Source: an uncultured Phycisphaerales bacterium (lineage in GTDB: Bacteria; Planctomycetota; Phycisphaerae; Phycisphaerales; UBA1924). From it: a stretch of DNA of 37,526 bases. This document shows, one piece after another, positions 9,270 through 23,947 of the stretch. The notes under the pieces are model-generated. The model was not told where the DNA came from, did no database searches, and saw nothing but the letters and a program-made list of their open reading frames with translations. Each line of letters starts with the position of its first letter. Position 1 is the stretch's first letter. The stretch lies in NCBI GenBank assembly GCA_937871915.1, contig CALMPG010000150.1:1-37526 (forward strand), in the 5' to 3' direction. Both the position numbers and the translations under genes were made by a program.

Positions 9270-10709
9270 TCAGGGACAGCCTGCCAGCCACGCATCGAGG
9301 AAATCAAAGATGTCCCGCACGGCCAGGCCGCCGCCGCTGAAATCGGCGCTCGGACTGCCGGCCAGCCAGGCGTTGAGGAAGTCGAAGATGTCCTGGGTGG
9401 CCAGCGCGCCGTCGCCGTTGAAGTCGGCCGCGCAGGCGGGTGTTCGTAGGTCGATGGCGTACAGGTATCCGCCCGCTGTTGATCCCGGGAGCGTCGTTGT
9501 GATGTAGGCTCGCTTTCCGTCCGGCGAGAACCAGGGGCGCGAGAACGGAATCATGTGAACGCCGGCCTCGTCGGGCAGGTCGATGGTCCACGCAAGCCCG
9601 CCGCTGGCAACATCCAGACCCTTGACAAAGCCGGGCTGACCGAAAGTCAGGCGCCCGCCCGCGACGACGACGGTGTTGGTCGGGTCCGCGACCGGCGCAT
9701 CGAAAATGAACGAGGTCGCGTGGATCCACCGGTTCGACCCGCTTTGATGGACGGCGTGAATCTGACCCAGGTTCCGCATTACGTAGACCGTGCCGTCGGG
9801 CCCAACGGTCGGCTGGGAAAGGTAGTTGGTCGGCGGCCCGCTGCCGCTCGGATAGGACCACTGCGCACCGCCGCTGTTTGCGTCGAACGACCGCAGCCTG
9901 TACCCCTGCGACGAGACGAGGCTGGAAACAAAGACCGATCCCGTTGCGCTTCCGGCCGCGGGCGCGAACTGGCCGACGTTGGCATCGCCCCCGATGGAGA
10001 TCTGCAGTCGCGGCGAGCCGTCGAGCGCCAGGCCGAAGAGCGTTCCCGTGCTCAAGGATGTCCCGATCATGTCGAACGCGACGTAGCACTGATCCACCTC
10101 CCCGCCCGGCGCGCGCGAGCCGAAGGTGATGCCAACGCCGGTCTGCCCGCGTTCGTTGATCGGCGGCGATCCGCCCGTGCTCCATCTGAGCTCCCCGGTC
10201 GAGCCGGTGAGCGAGAAGACCCCGAGCCCGGCGGTCTCCGTGACCGCGTACACGTTACCATCCGGGCCGACCGCGGGGCCGGCGACGACGCCCTGGGTGA
10301 CGCCGGGGTCGGTGAACGCCCATCGCGTCGTCCCCCCCGGAGTGATCGCGTGGATGGTCACATCGGACCCGGTCGGGTTGCCGCTGGCGTAGATCGTCCC
10401 ATCGGGCCCAAGCGCGACAGGGCCCTCGGCCAGTCCGCTGGTTTCATAGGTCCACCGCATCGTGCCCGATCGATTCACGGCGTACACCGTGCCCAGAACG
10501 TCCTGCACGTACACCGTGCCATCGCCGGCCACCGCGCCGGGGTGCGCGGCGTACGTTCCGGCCAGCGGCACGCGCCATGCGACCGTTCCGGCCGCGAGCA
10601 GAGTGGAGTTGAACGTCGCGAGCGACGCCACCACCACCGCGGAGGCCGTCCGACGGAGTCCGCGGGTGTGAAGGGAACGTGTGCTGCGATATGAAGATGC
10701 GAGGGTCAT
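9270..10709 (-). CDS. secreted PQQ-type beta-propeller with GC-type dockerin
   Basis: Exported protein of about 479 aa. After a long basic signal region with hydrophobic core SAVVVASLATFNSTLLAAG, residues about 45-420 contain repeated strand motifs of the PQQ_2/quinoprotein-like propeller kind: GDGTVYVQDVLGTVYAVN, DGTIYASG, DGNVYAVTE and DGTVYVMRNLGQIHAVH, with Trp-containing strands between them. The last 55 residues are a dockerin-GC pair beginning ADFNGDGALATQDIFDFLNAW. No PQQ-binding active-site signature is evident, so a binding or scaffold propeller is as likely as a dehydrogenase. Start ATG 10709 was chosen because GGAG lies five bases upstream; an ATG at 10730 lacks a ribosome site. 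It lies 92 bases after the beta-helix gene on the same strand, probably co-transcribed. Confidence 0.8.
   Translation of the reverse strand: MTLASSYRSTRSLHTRGLRRTASAVVVASLATFNSTLLAAGTVAWRVPLAGTYAAHPGAVAGDGTVYVQDVLGTVYAVNRSGTMRWTYETSGLAEGPVALGPDGTIYASGNPTGSDVTIHAITPGGTTRWAFTDPGVTQGVVAGPAVGPDGNVYAVTETAGLGVFSLTGSTGELRWSTGGSPPINERGQTGVGITFGSRAPGGEVDQCYVAFDMIGTSLSTGTLFGLALDGSPRLQISIGGDANVGQFAPAAGSATGSVFVSSLVSSQGYRLRSFDANSGGAQWSYPSGSGPPTNYLSQPTVGPDGTVYVMRNLGQIHAVHQSGSNRWIHATSFIFDAPVADPTNTVVVAGGRLTFGQPGFVKGLDVASGGLAWTIDLPDEAGVHMIPFSRPWFSPDGKRAYITTTLPGSTAGGYLYAIDLRTPACAADFNGDGALATQDIFDFLNAWLAGSPSADFSGGGLAVRDIFDFLDAWLAGCP
9291..9437. repeat. dockerin DNA repeat, copy A
   Basis: The DNA coding the dockerin end of the propeller gene is about 88% identical over 147 bases to 10820-10966 at the end of the neighbouring beta-helix gene (about 16 differences by eye). 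It includes uninterrupted matches of about 34 and 44 bases. See copy B. Confidence 0.8.
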
Positions 10710-10801
10710 GGGTGCTCCGCTGCTTTTCATGTGTGAACGGCGAAGTCTGATGGGCCAACAGGCTTGTTGCCAAACTGAGGCAGCTGTTCGGGATAATGCC
10801 C

Positions 10802-13800
10802 TCAGCAGCCAGCGAACCATGCGTTGAGGAAGTCGAAGATGTCCTGCACGGCCAGGCCGCCGCCGCTGAAATCGGCGCTTGGACTGCCGGCCAGCCAGGC
10901 GTTGAGGAAGTCGAAGATGTCCTGCACCGCAAGGGCGCCATCGCCGTTGAAGTCCGCGGGGCAGGGCGTTGCGTATGCCCCGGCCGTGATCGCGAAGACG
11001 CCGCTCTCCGCCGAGGTGTTCTGGAACCGGCGATCCCACGCCACGACGCGGACCCTGACAGACGGAATGCCCGCCGAACCGGGCAGACGCCACGAGTACG
11101 AGCGAACCTCGGCAGGCAGGTCGCGGGCCACGATGAACCATCGCGTCCCGCCATCGAACGAGGCCCGAACATCAAAGCCGCGCAGGGCCTCATCGTCCGA
11201 GGCCGTCCACGAAAGAGCGATCGTCGATCCGCCCGGATAGCTCTGTCCGGTGTGCTCGCTCGTGATCGAAACGACCGGCGCGGCATCACCGAGCATGGGA
11301 TCGGGGCGGATCGAGAAGTACGGTCCATAGAACGACCTGGCCTGGTTGAGCGCGCCGGTGGCGTCGTAGCGGATGCGGGCCCGGTCGGTCGAGACGTCGG
11401 GAAGCTGCACTGGAAGTATCGTGCTGCCGGTGTTCCCGGAGACGTAGAACGTCCCCTGCGAGATCGCGGACTCGTCGTTGTCGAGTTCGAGCACGGCATA
11501 GGTGGAGCCGACGACGGGCGTAACGGTGGCCGTGGCCATGAAGCTCTCGCCCGGGCGGAACGCGCCTCCAAGGGGTGCGGTGGGGACCATCGAGCCCGTG
11601 AACGGGGCGGTGTTGGCAATCTTCACCGGCAGGTCGGCGATGCCCTCCTGGCCGAGGTCGTCCACGGCGATCACGCGGATGAACTGGTCGGCGCCGTTGG
11701 CCGGCGTGCCGATAACCGGGGGAGTCCACTCGGAGGAGCGGGCGGACGCGGGAATCTCGGCCAGCGGCTGCATCGCCCAGTCGAGATTGGTGTCGGCCGA
11801 GTAGAGCACCTTCTGCGTGACGATGCGGCCATCATCGCGGGCGGTCCAGTGCAGGTGGATCTTCTCACCCGGGTTGACCGTCATCGGGGGCGACACGAAG
11901 CGGACCACGGGCGGGGGGTTGGCCGTCGGCGGCGCCACCAGGAACGGCACGAGGAACCCGCCATTGTCGATGCCGAAGAAGACATCGTCGCCCGTGCCGA
12001 ACGGGTTGAGCGTGGGATGGTGCGGGCCATCGGTTGTGCCCCACCAGTTGTTGCGAACGTCGCTGTCGGTGTTCTCCAGCGAGTTGTGGCGGGCGCGGGC
12101 GATAAGGCCGCCGTTGGGCAGAAACGTGCCGAAGTAGCCCGCGCCCGGCGCGCCGCGGTTGTTGATGAACGTGTTGGGATTGGCGGGGTGGTTGGCGTCG
12201 AGGTAGCCCTCGACGGTGTGGTTGGGCGCGAAGCGCTCGCCGCTGTACGAGAAGACGTTGTTCTCGAAGGTGCATTTGCGGAGGGAGTAGAGGGAGTCGC
12301 CGCCGACGGCGCGCGTGTTGCGTCGGAAAGTGCAGTTGTCCAAGGCGATGGGAAGCTCGGCCGAGGCGATGCCGATGGTGGAGTCCTCAACGACGCACCA
12401 GTCCCAGCGTGTGCCGAACGTGCCCGCAGTGCCGATGCCGATGCCGCGCCACTTGGTGCCCGGCACATGCGGCATGAAACGAATCGGCCGCTCCGGCTCT
12501 CCCAGGAACACGGGCATCGAGAGCCCGTTGCTGTCGGAGGTGAACTGGAAGGCGATGTCCGGCGGGGCCTTGATGGTGACGCCCGGGAGCACGGTGAGTC
12601 GGCCGTGGACGTTGCCGTTGTCGCGCAGAATGTACGGAATGCCCGCGTCGGCCCACACCACCCGCTCGTCGATCGGCGCGGCGTCGTCGGTGTCGGGGAT
12701 CTCGTTGAACTGGTTTCCCGCGGCGGGAAGCCGAGACCCCGGGAGGATGCCGGCGGAGTTGATGCCGAGGCTCACGGGCCACTTGTTCCCCTGAAGCGAG
12801 ACGCTCGGATCGATCAGATAGCTCGCCCCGCCCTCGAGCCGGATGCCGGGTCCGTACGGGTTGCCATTGACGGTGACGTTTCCGATGTAGCGCCGTTGGT
12901 GGTGATCCTGCACAAGGTCGATGTACCCCTCCGTGACGGTCACGTTGTCCAGGATCGTGCTCCCGACGATGTACATCGCCTCTCCGCCCACCGCGCCGGG
13001 CTCCACCGTCGCCCTGCCGCCCCGATAGAATGTGCAATCTCGCGCGGCCAGCCAGCCGCGCAGGAGCGCGACATCGCAGCCCTGACCAAAGGTGCAGCGG
13101 GTCAGGCTCAGGATCTGCCGCTGATACGCCAGGCTCCCGTCAAAGAAGCGATGCCCGATATCGCCCGCGCTGTCATACGAGAAATCGGTGGGAAGCGATG
13201 GGTCGCGGAACGCGCTGTCGGTGAACGACGCTTTCCCGCCGTAGAGCAGGTCGGTGTACGTCTCGACATCGACAAAGGTGCCGGTCACCAGACCCCCATT
13301 GCCGATGGACATACGGGCCCACCCCGCCGCGTAGCCGGTGTTGCCGCGCAGCCGAACCGGCTGCGCGGCCGTCCCTTGCAGCACGAGCGTGCCCGAGACA
13401 TCGAAAACGACGCTGTTGCCCACACGAACCTCGACCCCCGGATCAACGATGACCGTGCCGCCGGGAACGATGCGCGGGCTCTGCCCGGTCGCCGCGGTGG
13501 AGAGTGTGACGGGGCTCATCGCCGTCGTCCAATGCACAGTCTGGCCCGCAACAGGAACCGGGTACGGCAGCGGTGGTGGGTTGCCCACCCGCAACGAGTC
13601 GATGACAAACGTCCCGGCAAAGTCGAAACTGCTCGCGGCCGGCGGGTTGACCAGGCGGATCGCGATCCGCCCGGAGCCCGGCAGCGACATGGTGCGCTGC
13701 GTCCAGGCATGGCCGCCGGCGCCGGAGATGCCCGCGAGGAGTTGGGTGAAACTCCCCACGTCTGTGCTCGAGCTGCCCGTTCCCGTCGCCCCCGTCGGCG

Positions 13801-14212
13801 AATAGCGAACTTCAAGAGAGGCGTTGTTTATCCCGAACGCGTCGGTCGGCGCGGCCGTCCAGAGCGTCAGCGGATCCCCCGCGATCTGGTTGGCAATGGC
13901 GGGGAGAATGACCCACGCCGATATCCGCGTCGACGAGTCCTGCCATGTCGCGAAGCCCCCGTGCCCAAGTCCGGAGCCCACCTGCCCCCACGCCGGGAAC
14001 TCGCTCCAGTACGGGCTCGCGCCGTTGCTGGGATTGCTCTGATTGCGGAACGCCCATCCTCGCGACACGAGTGCCGCGGGCCCGCCCGACCCCGCCGAGC
14101 TGCCGCCGAGGTTCTGGAACGACTCGCTGAAGTTGGCCTGGGCAAGCGCGGCCGAGGCGGTGCCGATCAACATACACGCGATGGCGATGGGTTGAGTTGT
14201 TGTGCGGGACAT
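10802..14212 (-). CDS. large secreted beta-helix protein with GC-type dockerin
   Basis: Exported protein of about 1136 aa. Signal peptide (IAIACMLIGTASAALAQA), then a jelly-roll-like 'choice-of-anchor J' type region at about 24-190 (ends FVIDSLRVG). Next, from about 225 to 740, come many short parallel-beta-helix rungs with recurrent N/D-N-x-[TS]-[FI] turns (LDNCTFRRN, LRKCTFENN, FINNRG), as in pectate-lyase-fold proteins. Two Ig/fibronectin-like segments follow (about 760-860 and 970-1080, each with LxWTAxDD). The last 53 residues are the dockerin-GC pair. Role: surface or secreted protein binding or cutting polysaccharide is possible, but no catalytic set is identifiable. Start ATG 14212 has AAGGAA six bases upstream. 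It is the first gene of the minus-strand dockerin cluster. Confidence 0.82.
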   Translation of the reverse strand: MSRTTTQPIAIACMLIGTASAALAQANFSESFQNLGGSSAGSGGPAALVSRGWAFRNQSNPSNGASPYWSEFPAWGQVGSGLGHGGFATWQDSSTRISAWVILPAIANQIAGDPLTLWTAAPTDAFGINNASLEVRYSPTGATGTGSSSTDVGSFTQLLAGISGAGGHAWTQRTMSLPGSGRIAIRLVNPPAASSFDFAGTFVIDSLRVGNPPPLPYPVPVAGQTVHWTTAMSPVTLSTAATGQSPRIVPGGTVIVDPGVEVRVGNSVVFDVSGTLVLQGTAAQPVRLRGNTGYAAGWARMSIGNGGLVTGTFVDVETYTDLLYGGKASFTDSAFRDPSLPTDFSYDSAGDIGHRFFDGSLAYQRQILSLTRCTFGQGCDVALLRGWLAARDCTFYRGGRATVEPGAVGGEAMYIVGSTILDNVTVTEGYIDLVQDHHQRRYIGNVTVNGNPYGPGIRLEGGASYLIDPSVSLQGNKWPVSLGINSAGILPGSRLPAAGNQFNEIPDTDDAAPIDERVVWADAGIPYILRDNGNVHGRLTVLPGVTIKAPPDIAFQFTSDSNGLSMPVFLGEPERPIRFMPHVPGTKWRGIGIGTAGTFGTRWDWCVVEDSTIGIASAELPIALDNCTFRRNTRAVGGDSLYSLRKCTFENNVFSYSGERFAPNHTVEGYLDANHPANPNTFINNRGAPGAGYFGTFLPNGGLIARARHNSLENTDSDVRNNWWGTTDGPHHPTLNPFGTGDDVFFGIDNGGFLVPFLVAPPTANPPPVVRFVSPPMTVNPGEKIHLHWTARDDGRIVTQKVLYSADTNLDWAMQPLAEIPASARSSEWTPPVIGTPANGADQFIRVIAVDDLGQEGIADLPVKIANTAPFTGSMVPTAPLGGAFRPGESFMATATVTPVVGSTYAVLELDNDESAISQGTFYVSGNTGSTILPVQLPDVSTDRARIRYDATGALNQARSFYGPYFSIRPDPMLGDAAPVVSITSEHTGQSYPGGSTIALSWTASDDEALRGFDVRASFDGGTRWFIVARDLPAEVRSYSWRLPGSAGIPSVRVRVVAWDRRFQNTSAESGVFAITAGAYATPCPADFNGDGALAVQDIFDFLNAWLAGSPSADFSGGGLAVQDIFDFLNAWFAGC
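10820..10966. repeat. dockerin DNA repeat, copy B
   Basis: Second copy of the 147-base dockerin-coding repeat (copy A 9291-9437). Inside it a 29-base stretch recurs with 78-base spacing (10821-10849 and 10899-10927), reflecting the two EF-hand halves. Confidence 0.8.
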
Positions 14213-14349
14213 GTTTGGTTCCTTCTGATTGATGGCGTGCACGTCACTTCCGCCGACTTGCCAGGCCCGCTACCTACGCGGGCGGACCGTCGGGTGCCGG
14301 GCGATGCCAGCCCTTTTCCCAACCTCCATGCGGAATTCCCCCGAGCGCG

Positions 14350-14991
14350 ATGTCACGTATCCTCCGCAACGTGCCAGATCCCGCCAAGACACCCTCCGGC
14401 CACATGACCGTGCTCCTGGCCCGTGCCGGCGCGGGCGATGCCAAGGCCACGGATGAACTCCTCCCCCTGGTCTACGACGAACTGCGGGTTCTCGCCGCCC
14501 AGCACCTCGGCGGCGAACGCCCCAACCACACCCTCCAACCCACCGCCCTCGTCCACGAGGCCTATCTGCGCCTCCTCGGCCCCGACGGCGAGCAGACCCC
14601 CTGGCAGAACCGAGCCCACTTCTTCGGCGCGGCCGCGCGGGCCATCCGTCGAATCCTCGTGGACCACGCCCGGGCCCGCGACAGCCTCAAACGCGGCGGC
14701 GGCGCGCCCAAGGTCTCTCTCGATGAGGTCAGCATCGCCGTCGCCGACGATGCGACCGGGCGCGCCGGCGAAGCCGCCGGAGTCGATCTGCTCGCCCTGG
14801 ACAAGGCTCTGGCCCGACTGGCCGCGATGGACCCTCACAAGGCCACCGTCGTCGAACTCCGCTTCTTCGGCGGCCTCACGGTCGAGGAAACCGCCCGCTC
14901 TCTGGGCGTCTCCGAGAGCACGATCGCCCGCGAATGGCAGTTCGCCCGGGTCTGGCTGCACCGGGAACTCTCGGGCATGGGCGAGGGCTGA
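14350..14991 (+). CDS. ECF-type RNA polymerase sigma factor
   Basis: Sigma factor of about 213 aa of the ECF class found with planctomycete kinases (the TIGR02999-like group). Region 2 holds ELLPLVYDELRVLAAQHL, the family-typical HTLQPTALVHEAYLRL, and FFGAAARAIRRILVDHARAR, which contacts core polymerase and the -10 element. After a variable linker, region 4 contains VELRFFGGLTVEETARSLGVSESTIAREW, a helix-turn-helix for the -35 element. No anti-sigma gene is adjacent; in this group activity is thought to be set by partner Ser/Thr kinases, here possibly the TPR kinase at 5559. Start ATG 14350 was kept; ATG 14404 would still keep region 2 and cannot be excluded, as neither has a clear ribosome site. 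It is divergent from the beta-helix gene (137 bases between). Confidence 0.9.
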   Translation: MSRILRNVPDPAKTPSGHMTVLLARAGAGDAKATDELLPLVYDELRVLAAQHLGGERPNHTLQPTALVHEAYLRLLGPDGEQTPWQNRAHFFGAAARAIRRILVDHARARDSLKRGGGAPKVSLDEVSIAVADDATGRAGEAAGVDLLALDKALARLAAMDPHKATVVELRFFGGLTVEETARSLGVSESTIAREWQFARVWLHRELSGMGEG

Positions 14992-15005
14992 GCGGTGTGG
15001 TGGGT

Positions 15006-15037
15006 CCGGGCCTGGGCAGGCCGGGCGATAATCCCGG
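15006..15037. terminator. GC hairpins between convergent genes
   Basis: In the 51-base gap between the converging sigma factor and ABC ATPase genes, GGCCTGGGCAGGCC (15009-15022) is a perfect palindrome. CCGGG and CCCGG (15021-15025, 15033-15037) form an alternative stem with loop CGATAAT. No U-tract follows on either strand, so termination is inferred from position only. Confidence 0.35.
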
Positions 15038-15042
15038 CACGT

Positions 15043-16182
<1,140 letters not shown>

Positions 16183-16247
16183 GGGCGGAGCCTTCGGGGC
16201 CGGTTGCGCGTCGAGGGCACGATGGTACCAGATCGGCGCGCCGCGCG

Positions 16248-16253
16248 TACAAT
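16248..16253 (+). promoter_or_regulatory. -10 box of the tRNA gene
   Basis: TACAAT (5 of 6 to TATAAT) lies 12 bases before the tRNA. No good -35 box is visible 16-18 bases upstream, so this is tentative. Confidence 0.35.
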
Positions 16254-16265
16254 CCGTCCCCCCCC

Positions 16266-16337
16266 GGGGCGGTAACTCAACGGTAGAGTGCCACGTTTGC
16301 AACGTGGAAGTTGGGAGTTCGAATCTCCTCCGCTCCA
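16266..16337 (+). tRNA. tRNA-Ala (anticodon UGC)
   Basis: All arms can be drawn. The acceptor stem GGGGCGG pairs with CCGCTCC and contains the G3-U70 wobble that identifies alanine tRNAs. The D arm is ACTC/GAGT. The anticodon stem CCACG/CGTGG encloses loop TTTGCAA with anticodon TGC at 16296-16298. The T arm is GGGAG/CTCCT with loop TTCGAAT, and the discriminator base is A. CCA is not encoded. It sits between the ABC ATPase gene (opposite strand) and the glgE operon (same strand). Confidence 0.95.
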
Positions 16338-16374
16338 CTTCCGGCAGGCAACGACATCGGCAGGTCCGCAGTCC

Positions 16375-16390
16375 GGCGCCCGCGGGCGCC
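16375..16390. other. 16-bp perfect palindrome after the tRNA
   Basis: GGCGCC-CGCG-GGCGCC is a perfect palindrome 37 bases after the tRNA. It would make a stable hairpin in the tRNA precursor but has no U-tract. It may be a processing or termination structure, or a chance GC palindrome. Confidence 0.35.
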
Positions 16391-16429
16391 CGCCGAGCAA
16401 CCCGCTACCGTGCGCGCACGGCGCCGCAG

Positions 16430-16453
16430 AAAAAAACCATCCGACGGTGGTTT
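16430..16453 (-). terminator. leftward intrinsic terminator-like hairpin
   Basis: Read on the minus strand, AAACCA (16453-16448), an 8-base loop, TGGTTT (16439-16434) and further T residues (16433-16430) form a short stem followed by a U run. No minus-strand gene ends here, so it could stop antisense RNA leaving the glgE operon. On the plus strand the same arms could be an operator 30 bases before glgE. Confidence 0.35.
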
Positions 16454-16483
16454 CCCCGGGCCGCGCTCAATAGAGTGCAAGCG

Positions 16484-21961
<5,478 letters not shown>

Positions 21962-21965
<4 letters not shown>

Positions 21966-23947
21966 CAATCCGAACCGCCAAGCCCGCCATCGGTGTCACA
22001 CCACCCGCCCCGGCCCGCCCGAAGAGCGCCGCGCCGGAGTGGCGGATCACCGCCGACGATGTGTTCCTCTTCAACGAGGGAACGCACTACAAACTCTTCG
22101 ACAAGCTCGGCGCCCACCCGCTCCCCGGCGGCGGCGTCGCGTTCGCCGTCTGGGCCCCCAACGCCAAGTACGCGGCGGTCGTCGGCGAGTTCAACGGGTG
22201 GAACCGCGCCTCCCATCCCATGACGCCCATCGGCTCGTCGGGCATCTGGTCCGCGAAGGTCCCCGAGGCCAAGGTGGGAGCGAACTACAAGTTCCACATC
22301 GCCGCGCGGGATTCCGACTACGCGGTGGACAAGGCCGACCCCTTCGGCTTCATGCACGAGACGCCGCCCAGGACCGGCTCGATCGTGCGTGCCCTCGACT
22401 ACACCTGGAACGACGCCTCGTGGATGGCCTCGCGCAAGGAAAAGCAGGCCCTCCGGGCCCCGATGAGCCTCTACGAGGTCCACCTCGGCTCGTGGAAACG
22501 CGATCCGGCCGACCCCAAGCGGATGCTCAGCTACCGCGAGCTCGCCCCGATGCTCGCCGAGCACTGCCTGAAACTCGGCTTCACCCACGTCGAGCTGCTC
22601 CCGATCATGGAGCACCCGTTCTATCCCTCCTGGGGCTACCAGTCCACCGGCTACTTCGCGCCCACCAGCCGCTACGGCACGCCGCAGGACTTCATGTACC
22701 TGATCGACTTCCTGCACCAGAAGGGCATCGGCGTCGTCCTCGACTGGGTCCCCTCGCACTTCCCCACCGACGAGCACGGCCTGGGCTACTTCGACGGCAC
22801 CCACCTCTACGAGCACGCCGACCCGCGCCAGGGCTTCCACCCCGACTGGAAGAGCGCGATCTTCAACTACGGCCGCCCCGAGGTCCGGGCCTTCCTCATC
22901 TCCAGCGCCATGTTCTGGCTCGAGAAGTTCCACGCCGACGCCATCCGCGTGGACGCCGTCGCCTCGATGCTCTACCTCGACTACGGCCGCAAGGAGGGCG
23001 AGTGGATCCCCAACAAGTTCGGCGGCCGAGAGAACATCGAGGCCGTGGAGTTCCTCCGCCAGTTCAACACCGCCGTCTACGGCGCGTTCCCCGACGTGCA
23101 GACCATCGCCGAGGAGTCCACCGCGTGGCCCATGGTCTCGCGACCGACCTACGTCGGCGGCCTGGGCTTCGGCCTCAAGTGGGACATGGGGTGGATGCAC
23201 GACACCCTCAAATACTTCGGCACCGACCCCGTCCACCGGCGCTACCACCACAACCACATCAACTTCCGCGCCCTCTACATGTTCAGCGAGCACTACATGC
23301 TCCCCCTCTCCCACGACGAGGTCGTCCACCTCAAGGGCTCGCTCATCGAGCGCATGCCCGGCGACCCCTGGCAGCGATTCGCCAACCTCCGCCTCCTGCT
23401 CACCAACCAGTGGACCAACCCCGGCAAGAAACTCCTCTTCATGGGCGGCGAGTTCGCCCAGTGGCGCGAGTGGAACCAGGAGATCAGCCTCGACTGGCAC
23501 CTGACCGAGAAGCCCGAGCACCAGGGCATCCAGCGCCTCGTCGCCGATCTCAACCGCCTGTACCGCTCCACCCCCGCGCTCCACGCCGGCGACTGTGACA
23601 CGCGCGGCTTCGAGTGGGTCGAGCCCAACGACGCCGAGCAGAGCGTCCTCGCCTTCCTCCGCCACACCCCCGACAAGTCCTCCTCGGCGCTGGTCGTCCT
23701 CAACTGCACGCCCGTGGTTCGCCACCAGTACCGCGTCGGCATCCCGCGCTTCGGCACATGGACCGAGGTCCTCAACTCCGACGCCGCCTGCTACGGCGGG
23801 AGCGGCGTGGGCAACCTCGGGGCCGTGGAGGCCTCGCCCATGCCCTTCCGGCAGTTCCCCGCCTCCGCACTGCTGACACTGCCCCCGCTCGGCGCGCTCA
23901 TTCTGACCATGGACCGACCACCCGGAGCCGGCGCGAAGGATGCCTGA
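21962..23947 (+). CDS. glgB: 1,4-alpha-glucan branching enzyme GlgB
   Basis: GH13_9 branching enzyme of about 661 aa that makes alpha-1,6 branches in the glucan extended by GlgE. A CBM48-like N-domain (about 50-150, with VAFAVWAPNAKYAAVVGEFN) precedes the catalytic barrel. Family blocks are YEVHLGSWKR, ELLPIMEHPFYPSWGYQSTG and VLDWVPSHFP, with nucleophile Asp331 in IRVDAVASML, acid/base Glu384 in IAEESTAWP and Asp452 in LSHDEVVHLKGS. GLKWDMGWMHDTLKYF is diagnostic for GlgB. It has one N-terminal domain rather than two and is shorter than the roughly 730-residue E. coli type. Start ATG 21962 has GGAGGTG upstream (21951-21957) and overlaps the treS-mak stop as ATGA. The end overlaps malQ by eight bases. 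Confidence 0.96.

Noticed and set aside
10821..10927. Direct repeats as a CRISPR-like array
   Set aside because: Only two 29-base copies with a coding explanation (two EF-hand halves). No CRISPR array, cas gene, insertion sequence or phage gene was seen in the window.
10796..14407. Very long plus-strand open frame opposite the beta-helix gene
   Set aside because: Its product is Arg/Gly/Val/His-rich without domains. The minus-strand frame has a signal peptide, recognisable folds and a dockerin, so this is a GC-driven antisense frame.
16183..16338. Upstream extension of the ABC ATPase
   Set aside because: It would overlap the tRNA-Ala gene and add residues not found in MalK/UgpC proteins.
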